From NCBI RefSeq assembly GCF_012062845.1, contig NZ_WWNB01000013.1, forward strand, positions 1-64,000: a stretch of DNA of 64,000 nucleotides. The letters are read 5' to 3'. This stretch comes from Halomonas salinarum. GTDB lineage: Bacteria; Pseudomonadota; Gammaproteobacteria; Pseudomonadales; Halomonadaceae. The translations under genes and the position numbers were made by a program. The notes beneath the pieces are model-generated. The model had not been told where the DNA came from, did no database searches, and saw only the letters and a list, made by a program, of their open reading frames with translations. Below are positions 18,035 to 26,540 of the stretch, in pieces; position 1 is the first letter of the stretch, and the number at the start of each line of letters is the position of its first letter.

Positions 18035-19063
18035 ATGCCGACTTACCTATCACGCCCTAATGCCTTGTCGTCGTCGCTGCGCACCGCGACGCTATCCCTG
18101 CTGACGCTCGGCCTCGCCGCAGCATCGCTGCCGGCCTACTCAGCCGGCATGGACTTTTCCAACGAATACAACGCCAACTCGATCCATGCCCAGGGCGATG
18201 CCTGGTTCATAGACCGGGTTGAAACGCTGACCGATGGCGACGTCGACATCACCCTGCACACTGGCGCCGCTCTGGGATTCCGTTCCGGGGATCACTTCTA
18301 TGCCGTAGCCGACAACGCCGTGCAGATTGCTGACACCCTCTCCGGCAGCCTCGGCGGCATCGATCCCATCTTCCTGCTCTCGTCACTGCCCTTCTTGGCC
18401 GACGACGCCGAATCGGCCCACCGCCTCTATGAGATCGCCCGTCCTGAGTACGCCAAGGTATTCGAGGCCAATGACCAGATCCTGCTCTACGCCTCCCCCT
18501 GGCCGGCCAGCGGTATCTGGTCTGAGGAACCCGTTACCAGCATGGAGGCACTGGAAGGCCTCAAGATCCGCAGCTATGACCGCAATGGCACCGCCACGCT
18601 GATGAATGCCGGCGCCTCTCCGGTGAAGCTCTCCTGGGCCGACGTGGTGCCCCAGCTCGCCACCGGCGGTATCGAGGCGGTCCTCACCTCTGCCGAGGCT
18701 GGTGCCAACGGTAACTTCTGGGAGCACCTGAGCGACTTCAATGCCATCCAGTACGCGATGCCACTCAACATGGTGCACATGAACCGCGATGCCTTTGAGG
18801 CACTCAGCGAGGAAGAGCAGCAGGCCGTTCTGCAGGCCGCTGAAGAAACCGACGCCCATAACTGGGAAGTCGTGAAAGAGCGCGTCGCACAGAACTACGT
18901 CCAGCTCGAAGAGAACGGTGTCACGATCCACGACCCGGTGCCGGCCGAATTCCAGCAACACCTCGAGGAGGCCGCGCAACCGGTGATCAACGACTGGGTC
19001 GAGAGCACAGGCGAGCGCGCCACTCGCATTCTCGAGGAGTTCCACCAAGAGAGTGACCAATGA
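18035..19063 (+). CDS. dctP: TRAP transporter substrate-binding protein (DctP)
   Basis: A 342-residue periplasmic binding protein of a tripartite ATP-independent transporter. The N-terminus has a signal peptide (hydrophobic LSLLTLGLAAASLPAYSA, cleavage near residue 34). The family block LEGLKIRSYDRNGTATL carries the arginine (in KIRS) that usually salt-bridges a substrate carboxylate. The start at MPTYLSRP has AAGGGA upstream; the frame extends 39 codons further but that text is not protein-like. Its stop overlaps dctQ by 4 nt. The substrate is probably a carboxylate but cannot be named. Confidence 0.92.
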   Translation: MPTYLSRPNALSSSLRTATLSLLTLGLAAASLPAYSAGMDFSNEYNANSIHAQGDAWFIDRVETLTDGDVDITLHTGAALGFRSGDHFYAVADNAVQIADTLSGSLGGIDPIFLLSSLPFLADDAESAHRLYEIARPEYAKVFEANDQILLYASPWPASGIWSEEPVTSMEALEGLKIRSYDRNGTATLMNAGASPVKLSWADVVPQLATGGIEAVLTSAEAGANGNFWEHLSDFNAIQYAMPLNMVHMNRDAFEALSEEEQQAVLQAAEETDAHNWEVVKERVAQNYVQLEENGVTIHDPVPAEFQQHLEEAAQPVINDWVESTGERATRILEEFHQESDQ

Positions 19064-19620
19064 GCTCACAGCATCGTCGTGACGGCGCTGCTTTCCCCAG
19101 CGTCGCCACCCTTCTGGTCGATCTTCTCGGCCGGCTGACCAGCGCCCTTGCGGCGCTGGGTGCTGGTCTGGCCATGCTGCTCGTGATCTACATGCTTGGC
19201 CATATCCTGCTCGAAATCGGGCTACGCCTGTTCGGCCGCTCCACCTTCATCCTCGATGAATACATCGGCTACGCCGTGGCGGCGATGACCTTCCTCGGCA
19301 TTCCCTACGCCCTGGAGAAAGGGGGATTGATCCGTGTGGAGCTGGTCTTAAACCGACTGCCCCAGGCATGGCGCTGGCCGTTGGAACTGTTCGCCAGCAT
19401 CTCGGCGCTACTGGCCTTCGGCTGGATAGCCCGCTACTGGACCATCGCCGTAGAACGCAGCTTCCAGCGCGGCATCACCAGCGAAACCCTGGCCGAGACA
19501 CCGCTGTGGATCCCGCAGGGCACGGTGCTGATCGGCCTCTACCTGCTGTGTCTGGTACTGATCACGCGGACACTTCGCATCCTGGTGCGGCGCAAAACCT
19601 TCGACAGCGGAGAAGACTGA
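19060..19620 (+). CDS. dctQ: TRAP transporter small membrane subunit (DctQ)
   Basis: A 186-residue four-helix membrane protein with the DctQ pattern: DEYIGYAVAAMTFLGIPYALEKGGLIRVELV across helices 2 and 3. It pairs with DctM to form the transporter membrane complex. ATGA overlaps join it to dctP upstream, and dctM starts on the very next base after its stop, so the three subunits are translationally coupled. Confidence 0.92.
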   Translation: MSSQHRRDGAAFPSVATLLVDLLGRLTSALAALGAGLAMLLVIYMLGHILLEIGLRLFGRSTFILDEYIGYAVAAMTFLGIPYALEKGGLIRVELVLNRLPQAWRWPLELFASISALLAFGWIARYWTIAVERSFQRGITSETLAETPLWIPQGTVLIGLYLLCLVLITRTLRILVRRKTFDSGED

Positions 19621-20925
19621 ATGGAAACCCTATTAGTCGGGGCCGGTGTCATCGGCCTGCTGCTCGCCGTGCTCGCGTTGGGCAGCTGGGTATTCGCCGG
19701 TCTGGTGATCGCGGCCATGCTATCGCTTTGGGGGCTTGGCGACTTCGATCCCCAGCGCATCGGCCTGATCCTCTCCAAGATCATGTTCCGCGCCGCCAAC
19801 AGCTGGGAGCTCTCGGCGATACCGCTGTTCATCCTGATGGGCGAGCTGATCTTCCGCTCCAACATCTCCGAACGGCTTTTCCGCGGCCTGACCCCACTCA
19901 CTCGACACATGCCCGGTGGCATCCTGCACACCAACGTTCTGGGCTGTACGCTGTTTGCCGCCGTCAGTGGCTCCAGCGCCGCCACCACCGCCACCATCGG
20001 CAAGATCACCACCCGCGAGCTGGAAGAACGGCATTACGACCGCAACCTGTCGATCGGCTCGCTGGCCGGTGCCGGTAGCCTGGGGCTTCTGATCCCGCCA
20101 TCGATCGTGATGATCGTCTATGGCGTGCAGGCCGAAGTCTCGATCAGCAAGTTATTCATGGCCGGCGTGCTGCCAGGCCTGCTAATCGCCGCCCTGTATG
20201 TCGGTTATGTGACGCTGCGCTGCATGGCGAATCCGAGCCTGGCACCCAAGGCCGCCGATACCGGCAGCAGTATCTTCCAGGCGCTGCGCGACCTCGCCCC
20301 GGTACTGGGGCTGATCGTAATCGTCCTCGGCTCCATCTATACCGGCATCGCCACGCCTTCCGAGGCGGCCGCCGTGGGTTGCGCGGCCACTCTGGCACTG
20401 CTGCTGTGGGAGCGTCAGCTCACGTTTACGCTGTTCATCGACGCCTTGCGCGGAGCGCTGATCAGCGCGGTAATGGTGTGCAGCCTGCTGGTGGCCGCGG
20501 CACTGCTGTCTACCGCCATGGGCTACCTGCACCTGCCTCGCGAACTGGCGGGCTGGATTGCCGAGCAGTCCTTCTCGCCGATCGCCCTGCTGCTGGCCCT
20601 GGCCGTGTTCTACATACTGCTGGGACTATTCCTGGATGGCATCTCGATCACCGTGATGAGCCTGCCCATCACCCTGCCGATTATCATCCAGGCTGGCTAC
20701 GACCCGCTGTGGTTCGGTGTCTTCCTGGTGATCATGGTGGAGCTTGGGCAAATCACCCCGCCGGTGGGCTTCAACCTCTTCGTGCTGCAGAGCCTGACCG
20801 GCGAGAGCATCGGTCGTGTGGCCCTTGCCGCCGCGCCCTTCTTCGTCCTGATGTGTGTGGCGGCATTGATCATTAGCGTATGGCCGAGCATTGCGCTATG
20901 GCTACCCACGGTGCTGTCTGGCTAA
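19621..20925 (+). CDS. dctM: TRAP transporter large membrane subunit (DctM)
   Basis: A 434-residue protein of about 12 membrane helices, the sodium-coupled transport subunit. It has the family-typical GCTLFAAVSGSSAATTATIGK and LIPPSIVMIVYGV motifs and a closing ITPPVGFNLFVLQ block. Length and motifs look intact, so the system should function. It starts directly after dctQ. Confidence 0.94.
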   Translation: METLLVGAGVIGLLLAVLALGSWVFAGLVIAAMLSLWGLGDFDPQRIGLILSKIMFRAANSWELSAIPLFILMGELIFRSNISERLFRGLTPLTRHMPGGILHTNVLGCTLFAAVSGSSAATTATIGKITTRELEERHYDRNLSIGSLAGAGSLGLLIPPSIVMIVYGVQAEVSISKLFMAGVLPGLLIAALYVGYVTLRCMANPSLAPKAADTGSSIFQALRDLAPVLGLIVIVLGSIYTGIATPSEAAAVGCAATLALLLWERQLTFTLFIDALRGALISAVMVCSLLVAAALLSTAMGYLHLPRELAGWIAEQSFSPIALLLALAVFYILLGLFLDGISITVMSLPITLPIIIQAGYDPLWFGVFLVIMVELGQITPPVGFNLFVLQSLTGESIGRVALAAAPFFVLMCVAALIISVWPSIALWLPTVLSG

Positions 20926-20968
20926 CAACCGACCCGCCCGCCCTCGCCGGCAAACCGGCACATGATCG

Positions 20969-20988
20969 TCGCCCCCTTTTGGGGGCGA
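20969..20988 (+). terminator. possible terminator after the TRAP operon
   Basis: An 8-bp stem (TCGCCCCC / GGGGGCGA) with a TTTT loop lies 44 bp after dctM. The following T-tract is weak (GGCTTTCTTGG). Confidence 0.45.
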
Positions 20989-21527
20989 TGGCTTTCTTGG
21001 CCGGCGACAATGGCTCAGGTCCTGAATCGCATGGGACTTGGGCCGTTGTCATCTCACGCAACACCCTCCTCAAGCGGCGAGCTCCCGCCGGAAAAAATCA
21101 GGGCAGTTCAATAAATGCCCAAACTCCATGCTGATCGCCAAGAAGAAGCGCGACGCGCTAGATGAGCTGGCTCGTCAAAAATACCAGGAGAGCCCCGCGC
21201 TCACCTCATGCGCCTTATCGTCTCCTTCCAGGCCTGCACGCAGATCCAGCCTATTGGCCAAGGCCACCCAATGCTGCATTAGCCATCGTGTGCGGCGGCT
21301 CTCGTTCCCTTTCAATCCATCGACATGAGTCACTTGCACGACGCTGCGTGCATGCAGGTTGGTCACCTGAAAGGGTGGGCGACGAAGTCAATCCTTGTGT
21401 AAGCGATTGACTTATAATAGGTTTTCAGCCCCTTTATAATGCTTAGTGCATTTCTGGGATCGACTCTCTTATTTAGTCCTAACTACTAAATAATGAAAGT
21501 AATTCAACAACACATTGGGGCAGCAAA
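20989..21527. other. no convincing gene; AT-rich leader of the OMP gene
   Basis: About 540 bp. A short open frame from 21128 (MLIAKKKRDALDELARQKY) and an overlapping minus-strand frame (21175-21366) are unsupported and may be eroded fragments. From 21400 the DNA becomes AT-rich and contains two TATAAT hexamers (21413-21418, 21435-21440), either of which could serve the downstream outer-membrane gene; no well-spaced -35 was found. Confidence 0.5.
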
Positions 21528-22070
21528 ATGCGAACTAAAATCGTCACAATCGCAGCAGCAAGCCTTTTCTCGATGCCTGCACTGGCTGATCAGAAGATAG
21601 GCGATTCATATCTCGGACTTCAATATGCCCAAACTAGCTATGAGGACGACAATGGAGTAGAAGCCGAGCCTTCAGCAGCAGTTGGCCGCTTGGGGCATTT
21701 CGTCACCGACAATTTCGCCATTGAGGGGCGTGCGGGCTTTGGCATCTCAGAAGATGAAGCCAGCTACTACGGCAGCAATACAAATGTGAATGTTGAAATC
21801 GATTCCCTCTTAGGTGTTTACGGTGTCGGGCATCTACCGATCTCTGAAACCGTTTCCGCCTATGCATTAGCAGGTTTCACATCAGGCGAAGCAACTGCGT
21901 CTAATGCGGCCGGGTCTGTGAGTGGTGATGACTCAGGATTTTCATATGGCATCGGTGGTGAGCTCAGTTTCACACCAAGGGTATCTGCAACGCTTGAATA
22001 CATGTCCTACCTCGACAAGTCGGACTACCAGATTAGCGCCATCAGCGCTGGCCTGAACTTCAGTATCTGA
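21528..22070 (+). CDS. outer-membrane beta-barrel protein (OmpA/Opa-like fold)
   Basis: A 180-residue protein with a clear signal peptide (MRTKIVTIAAASLFSMPALA, then DQK). The mature part is about 160 residues, rich in alternating strands and Gly/Ser/acidic turns, ending GLNFSI. The AVGRLGHFVTDNFAIEGRAG and AYALAGFTSG blocks match the small eight-stranded barrel family (OMP_b-brl). Composition is more AT-rich than in neighbouring genes, suggesting transfer or a strongly expressed surface gene. The mature protein is acidic, as in halophiles. The ligand or role is unknown. Confidence 0.85.
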   Translation: MRTKIVTIAAASLFSMPALADQKIGDSYLGLQYAQTSYEDDNGVEAEPSAAVGRLGHFVTDNFAIEGRAGFGISEDEASYYGSNTNVNVEIDSLLGVYGVGHLPISETVSAYALAGFTSGEATASNAAGSVSGDDSGFSYGIGGELSFTPRVSATLEYMSYLDKSDYQISAISAGLNFSI

Positions 22071-22078
22071 CTCCCTTG

Positions 22079-22107
22079 CCCCAGCGAGGCTGATAGCTTT
22101 GCTGGGG
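22079..22107 (+). terminator. hairpin after the OMP gene
   Basis: A 7-bp stem CCCCAGC / GCTGGGG, with an inner AGGCT/AGCTT that can extend it, starts nine bases after the stop. The T-tract is poor (TAATATT), so termination is uncertain. Confidence 0.45.
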
Positions 22108-22242
22108 TAATATTCACACCCTCTCCATCTCGACCTTAGTTTCTCCGGTTCTGTGCTATATCGGGCATGTCTCCGCCCGAGACACCTGGCGGATATGTTG
22201 GAGTTCGTCACTACACCAACAACGTCACAACTGCACTAGGTC

Positions 22243-22527
22243 TTATATTGCAAATGACAGACATGTACCTTGAGCCATTGCAGGGGGTGAGCCACGCCGA
22301 GATATAGGGTTACTGAAAACGAATTCAAAGCCGGGGCCGTGGTAGAAGCCATGCACCCCAACACCCGTGAAGACGACTAGGCCTTCTTCCGAGCGCCATC
22401 TTCTAACTCGCTGAACACCCCCACAAGAAGGTGGCTGCAACTGAACTTTCGGTGTAACCCGACCATCCTTGAAAGCAGATGTGCTGACGGCGAGAGCGCC
22501 CTTTTTTCCGGCCCAAGTCAGGTGCAT
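22243..22527 (-). CDS. uncertain ORF divergent from the MDR gene
   Basis: An open frame of 94 codons from MHLTWAGKKGALAVSTSAF to AMAQGTCLSFAI. It fills most of the 22108-22566 spacer. The text is partly protein-like but has no recognisable domain and no good ribosome-binding site, and the frame continues open upstream into the MDR gene on the other strand. It may be chance or a remnant. Confidence 0.25.
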   Translation of the reverse strand: MHLTWAGKKGALAVSTSAFKDGRVTPKVQLQPPSCGGVQRVRRWRSEEGLVVFTGVGVHGFYHGPGFEFVFSNPISRRGSPPAMAQGTCLSFAI

Positions 22528-22566
22528 ATTGTCAGCTGTACATCCGGCAACATAAGGAGGCCATCC

Positions 22567-23757
22567 GTGACTGCCGAGACCCAACCCCAACAGCTGCCCA
22601 CCACCATGGCCGCCATGCTGCTGACAGGCCATGGCGACATCGACAAGCTCGTCTACCATGAGGACGTGCCGGTACCCCGGCCGGGGCATGGCGAGGTGCT
22701 GGTGCGCGTTACCGCAACGGCCAAGAACAACACCGACCGCAAGGCGCGCGAGGGGCTCTACCCGACCAAGAACAAGGGCGAGGTGACCTCATTTGCCATG
22801 GGCGGCTCGCCAACCCTGACCTTTCCGCGCATCCAGGGTGCCGATGTGGTCGGCCATGTGGTGGCGGTCGGCGACGGGGTGGCCAGTGTGCGGATCGGCG
22901 AGCGCGGCCTTCTGGACTTCAACCTCTACCCCGATACGCGGCCTGACCTGAACCTGGTACCGGACTACTACGGCCACGGCGCCGACGGCGGCTTCGCCGA
23001 GTACATCGCCGTGCCCTCGGATCAGTTCCATGCGGTCAGTAACCCGGGGCTTCACGACGCCGAGCTTGCCTCCATGGGCATGTGCTCCTACCAGACCGCC
23101 TACCACATGATGACCTCGGCCAAGGTCTCGGCCGGCGAGCGGGTGCTGGTCACCGGCGCCAGCGGTGGTGTGGGCACGGCGCTGATCCAGCTGTGTCGCG
23201 TTGTCGGCGCTATCCCCTACGCACTGAGCCAGCCGGACAAGGCCGATGCTCTGCTCGCGCTGGGTGCCGAGGCGGTGCTGGATCGCGGCGACATGGCAGA
23301 ATTCACCGAACAGGTGAAGGCCGTGACCGGCGGCGCGCCCATCGATGCAGTGATGGACCTGGTCGGCGGCGAGATGACCGATCGTTTCATCGACGCCATG
23401 ATCTTCGACATGCGTCGTCGCAGCACCTACCCGCGTCTCTCCATCGCCGGGGCCAGCGGCGGCAACGTAAGCGAGATCATGTGGACGCGCATCTATCTCT
23501 ATCAGGTGCAGATCTTCGGCGTGTCCCACGGCACCCGCGAGGAAGCCGAGCAGCTGATCGAGTGGATCCGCGGCGGCCAGTTGAAGCCGGTATTGCACGC
23601 GGCTTTCAGACTCTCCGCGCTGCATGACGCCGAGCGTTACTTCGTCAATCGTGGCAGCAATTACCTGGGAAAGATCGTGATCGTGCCCGATGCCCAGTGG
23701 CCGGAGCACGGCGCCCCTTTTGCCCTGGAAGACGCCCCGCAGGAGAACGCATCATGA
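22567..23757 (+). CDS. zinc-independent MDR-family oxidoreductase
   Basis: A 396-residue medium-chain dehydrogenase/reductase. Residues 10-170 form the GroES-like domain; the Rossmann domain carries GASGGVGTALIQL near residue 200. The usual catalytic zinc cysteine position reads NNTDRKAREG and the structural-zinc cysteines are missing, so this is a quinone-oxidoreductase-like member. The start is a GTG with a perfect AAGGAGG six bases upstream. Its stop overlaps the proline-racemase homologue by 4 nt (ATGA), implying a joint pathway. Substrate unknown. Confidence 0.85.
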   Translation: MTAETQPQQLPTTMAAMLLTGHGDIDKLVYHEDVPVPRPGHGEVLVRVTATAKNNTDRKAREGLYPTKNKGEVTSFAMGGSPTLTFPRIQGADVVGHVVAVGDGVASVRIGERGLLDFNLYPDTRPDLNLVPDYYGHGADGGFAEYIAVPSDQFHAVSNPGLHDAELASMGMCSYQTAYHMMTSAKVSAGERVLVTGASGGVGTALIQLCRVVGAIPYALSQPDKADALLALGAEAVLDRGDMAEFTEQVKAVTGGAPIDAVMDLVGGEMTDRFIDAMIFDMRRRSTYPRLSIAGASGGNVSEIMWTRIYLYQVQIFGVSHGTREEAEQLIEWIRGGQLKPVLHAAFRLSALHDAERYFVNRGSNYLGKIVIVPDAQWPEHGAPFALEDAPQENAS

Positions 23758-24788
23758 GCCAACCGCTGAGTTTCCAGCTGATCGATACCCATGCCGGGGG
23801 CGACGTCAGTCGCATCGTCATCGGTGGCATCGCACCGCTGCCCGGCGCCAGCGTACGCGAGAAGATGCATTATCTACGCGATGATGCCGACGGTCTGCGC
23901 CGGCTGCTGCTCGAGGAACCCTACGGGATTCCGGAAATGTCGGTGGATTTGATCGTGCCGGCCACCGACCCAATGGCCGCGGCGGGCTATATCATCATGG
24001 AAGTGATGGGCTACCCCATCTATTCCGGTTCCAATACTCTCTGCACCGCCACGGCGGTGCTGGAAAGCGGCATCGTGCCCAAGCAGGAGGGGCGCCAGCA
24101 TTTCGCCCTCGAGTCGCCGGCCGGGCTGGTGCAGATCGAGGCGCGGGTCGAGAACGGCGTGGTCGAGGCCATCACCTGCGAGGGGCTACCCAGCTATATC
24201 GATACCTACCGGGCCCGCATTCAGGTGCCCGGCATCGGCGAGGTGACCTACTCGATCGCCTACTCGGGGGGCTTCTATGCGCTGGTGGATGCCGGCGCGC
24301 TCGGCTTCTCGCTGGTCCGCGAGGAGGAGCGGGCACTGGCTGACTGTGCCCACAAGATCGTCGAGGCCATTAAAGCCGAGCGAGGCTTCTCCCACTACAG
24401 CCTTGGGGACGTGGGCCCCCTGCCCTTCCTGCACTTCATGGGTCCGGTCGAGCAGATTGCGGAAGGCTTCTATCGCTCGCGCTCGACCACCTACGTACAC
24501 CCGGGCGTGATCTGTCGCAGCACCACCGGTACCGGCACCTCGGCGCGCCTGGCACTGATGCACCACGAGGGGCGCATTCAGCCCGGTGACAAGCTAGAAA
24601 CCGTCTCACTGCGCGAGACAGGCTTCATCGGTGAGTTCACCGGCACGCACCTGGAAGGTGATCAAGCGGTGGTCGAGAACACCATCACCGGCAAGAGCTA
24701 TGTGCTCGCCCGCTCGGAAATCGTCGTCAACTGTGACGACCCGATGGTGGAGTGCCAGGGGCTGCGCCATATTTTGACGCAGGGCTAG
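23754..24788 (+). CDS. proline-racemase-superfamily protein with Ser/Thr active-site pair
   Basis: A 344-residue member of the proline racemase / 4-hydroxyproline epimerase / trans-3-hydroxyproline dehydratase superfamily, with the N-terminal DTHAGGD motif. The first catalytic block, usually CGH, reads SGS (S91, S93 in PIYSGSNT). The second, usually SPCGTGTSA, reads STTGTGTSA with T258. Racemases and epimerases need two cysteines, so this cannot be a standard one; a dehydratase or another reaction is more likely. It is coupled to the MDR gene and ends 50 bp from the convergent sigma-54 regulator. A link to the neighbouring ketoarginine genes is only positional. Confidence 0.85.
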   Translation: MSQPLSFQLIDTHAGGDVSRIVIGGIAPLPGASVREKMHYLRDDADGLRRLLLEEPYGIPEMSVDLIVPATDPMAAAGYIIMEVMGYPIYSGSNTLCTATAVLESGIVPKQEGRQHFALESPAGLVQIEARVENGVVEAITCEGLPSYIDTYRARIQVPGIGEVTYSIAYSGGFYALVDAGALGFSLVREEERALADCAHKIVEAIKAERGFSHYSLGDVGPLPFLHFMGPVEQIAEGFYRSRSTTYVHPGVICRSTTGTGTSARLALMHHEGRIQPGDKLETVSLRETGFIGEFTGTHLEGDQAVVENTITGKSYVLARSEIVVNCDDPMVECQGLRHILTQG

Positions 24789-24838
24789 CAAGCAACAGGA
24801 AAAAAGAGAAAAGAGGGAAGAAAGGACGCAGCCGGCTC

Positions 24839-26290
24839 CTATGACGCCGGCTGGATACGCAGCCCATGGCGCTGCATCTTGCGCACGACGCTTGGCTGGC
24901 TGATACCCAGCCGCTCGGCGATGGCATAGCTGCTGGCAAGCTCACTACATAGCGCGGCCAGTATCTCGCGCTCGGTGCGCGCCAGAGCGTCCTTGAGCCC
25001 TTTACCCTCAGCCAATTGCCGCCCGGCATCCCCCTCGACAGTAGCCTTAAGCGCCCGGGGCTCACGCTTAGGCAGCTCACTGAGGCCCGACAGTGCATCC
25101 GCTTCGGGCGTCGCGATCACGCCTCCAGGCGCTGACAGCCAGGCGCGCTCCAGCCAGTTTTCCAGTTCACGCACATTGCCCGGCCAGTCACGTCCCATCA
25201 GCTCCTGCCACACGCCACTATCCAGAATCTTGTCACCGCCGTAGCGATGATTGAGCTGCTTGAGCTGTCGCTCGACCAACCCCGGAATATCCTCACGGCG
25301 CTCCCGAAGCGGTGGCAGAGTCACGGGGATCACGTTCAGCCGGTAGTAGAGGTCGAGCCGGAAGCGGCCCTCCTCCACCGCCTCGGCCAGGTTCTGGTTG
25401 GTGGCCACCACCAGCCGGAAGTCGACCCGACGTGGCGTGGTGTCGCCCAGCCGCATCAGGCTGCCGTCTTGAATGACCTTGAGCAGCTTGGTCTGCATGG
25501 CAAGCGGTAACTCGCCGATCTCATCGAGAAACAGGGTGCCACCGGCCGCCTGCTCCAGCAGACCGGCCTTGCCCTTGGGGTTGCTGCCGCTGAAGGCCCC
25601 CGGCTGATAGCCGAACATCTCCGACTCGAACAGGCTCTCGGGAATGGCGCCGCAGTTGACGTCGATGAAGGGCCCCTCTCCCCGGGCGCTCCAGCGATGC
25701 AGCTGGCGAGCAAAAGCCGTCTTGCCCACGCCGGACTCCCCCAGCATCAGCACATTGGCATCGCTTGGCGCCACGCGCTTGAGCAGCAGGGCGATCTCCT
25801 GCATCACCCCGCTGCGCACTTCCAGCACACCTTTGAGACTCGAAAGCCCCGGGTCCAGCTCGCCAGTGGCGGCTCCCTCGCCGAGGCTACGCTTGAGGTG
25901 GTCACTGAAGCGCTGCTGCAGCAAGGCGTACTCCTCCTGCAGCAGCTGCAGGTCGGTCAAATCCATCGAGCGGCTGACCACACAGGCCAGTTGCCCTTGG
26001 CTGAAGACCGGATGTGCCTGGGCGATGACACGCCGGCCGGCGCCGGTATGCTGCAATAGCTGCGCCGGCTTGCCGGTGCGCAGCACCTCGAGGCTCACCG
26101 ACGGCTTGAGCACGCCCTGCTCAACCAGCGTGCGGACATTGCTGCCGATAAGCGATTCGCAGGACATACCATAGACGGCAGCAGCGCCAGGGCTTACGTC
26201 GCGCACCCGACCGCTGGCATCGACCAGAAAAAAATGATCATGAGCGGTGTCGATGATGGTCCTGAGAATAGCGCTGTCCAGCTCGCTCAT
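24839..26290 (-). CDS. PAS-AAA+ sigma-54-dependent activator with TyrR-like HTH
   Basis: A 483-residue enhancer-binding protein. A PAS domain (about residues 5-115) is followed by a coiled linker (115-150), then an AAA+ domain (about 165-400) with Walker A GESGVGKT, Walker [12 protein letters not shown] and an arginine-finger region. The C-terminal helix-turn-helix ([18 protein letters not shown]) is of TyrR/PhhR type. The sigma-54 contact loop, normally GAFTGA, reads GAFSGS. It is divergent from gbuA; the shared spacer contains two dyads and a -24/-12 promoter, so it almost certainly controls that operon. The PAS domain presumably senses a pathway compound. The plus-strand MDR/racemase pair ends facing it. 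Confidence 0.92.
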   Translation of the reverse strand: MSELDSAILRTIIDTAHDHFFLVDASGRVRDVSPGAAAVYGMSCESLIGSNVRTLVEQGVLKPSVSLEVLRTGKPAQLLQHTGAGRRVIAQAHPVFSQGQLACVVSRSMDLTDLQLLQEEYALLQQRFSDHLKRSLGEGAATGELDPGLSSLKGVLEVRSGVMQEIALLLKRVAPSDANVLMLGESGVGKTAFARQLHRWSARGEGPFIDVNCGAIPESLFESEMFGYQPGAFSGSNPKGKAGLLEQAAGGTLFLDEIGELPLAMQTKLLKVIQDGSLMRLGDTTPRRVDFRLVVATNQNLAEAVEEGRFRLDLYYRLNVIPVTLPPLRERREDIPGLVERQLKQLNHRYGGDKILDSGVWQELMGRDWPGNVRELENWLERAWLSAPGGVIATPEADALSGLSELPKREPRALKATVEGDAGRQLAEGKGLKDALARTEREILAALCSELASSYAIAERLGISQPSVVRKMQRHGLRIQPAS

Positions 26291-26303
26291 AAGATGCCCG
26301 CCC

Positions 26304-26319
26304 GATACATTTTTGAATC
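26304..26319. promoter_or_regulatory. upstream dyad 1, putative activator-binding site
   Basis: A perfect dyad of form GATnCA-TTTT-TGnATC, reading GATACATTTTTGAATC. It shares CATTTTTGnATCA with dyad 2, 53 bp away, about five helical turns. It begins 14 bp upstream of the regulator's start codon, so binding could also repress the regulator. Confidence 0.65.
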
Positions 26320-26356
26320 AATGATACGAGAGTGCATCACCAAGCGCCCGTCAGGC

Positions 26357-26372
26357 AATGCATTTTTGCATC
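26357..26372. promoter_or_regulatory. upstream dyad 2, putative activator-binding site
   Basis: AATGCATTTTTGCATC, the same GATnCA-TTTT-TGnATC dyad with one change in the outer arm. Its centre is about 75 bp upstream of the expected sigma-54 start site and dyad 1 about 128 bp, both normal distances for enhancer sites. Confidence 0.65.
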
Positions 26373-26411
26373 ATCTATAACGAAACGCCTTACTATTCAA
26401 CCAACTAAGAG

Positions 26412-26428
26412 TTGGCATGCTTCCTGCT
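26412..26428 (+). promoter_or_regulatory. sigma-54 (-24/-12) promoter of the gbuA operon
   Basis: TTGGCATGCTTCCTGCT matches the TGGCAC-N5-TTGC consensus. The invariant GG (26414-26415) and GC (26426-26427) are 12 bp apart. It lies 113 bp upstream of gbuA and is divergent from an AAA+ sigma-54 activator gene, which supports the call. Confidence 0.8.
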
Positions 26429-26540
26429 AAATGAACACCAACAAGGCATTCTCTCAGCACGGCTGACCTATCAGCACGCCTGACAACGACGCCTGTCGGG
26501 GGATGCCTTGAAGACCGACACCAAGAACAAGGAGCAGGAC

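Noticed and set aside
22440-22566. Sigma-54 promoter for the MDR/racemase pair
   Set aside because: A TGGC occurs (near 22431) but no GC at the required 12-bp distance; no dyad like those at 26304 and 26357 was found.
23754-24788. Calling the gene proline racemase or 4-hydroxyproline epimerase
   Set aside because: Both catalytic cysteines are replaced, so a specific racemase/epimerase name is not supported.
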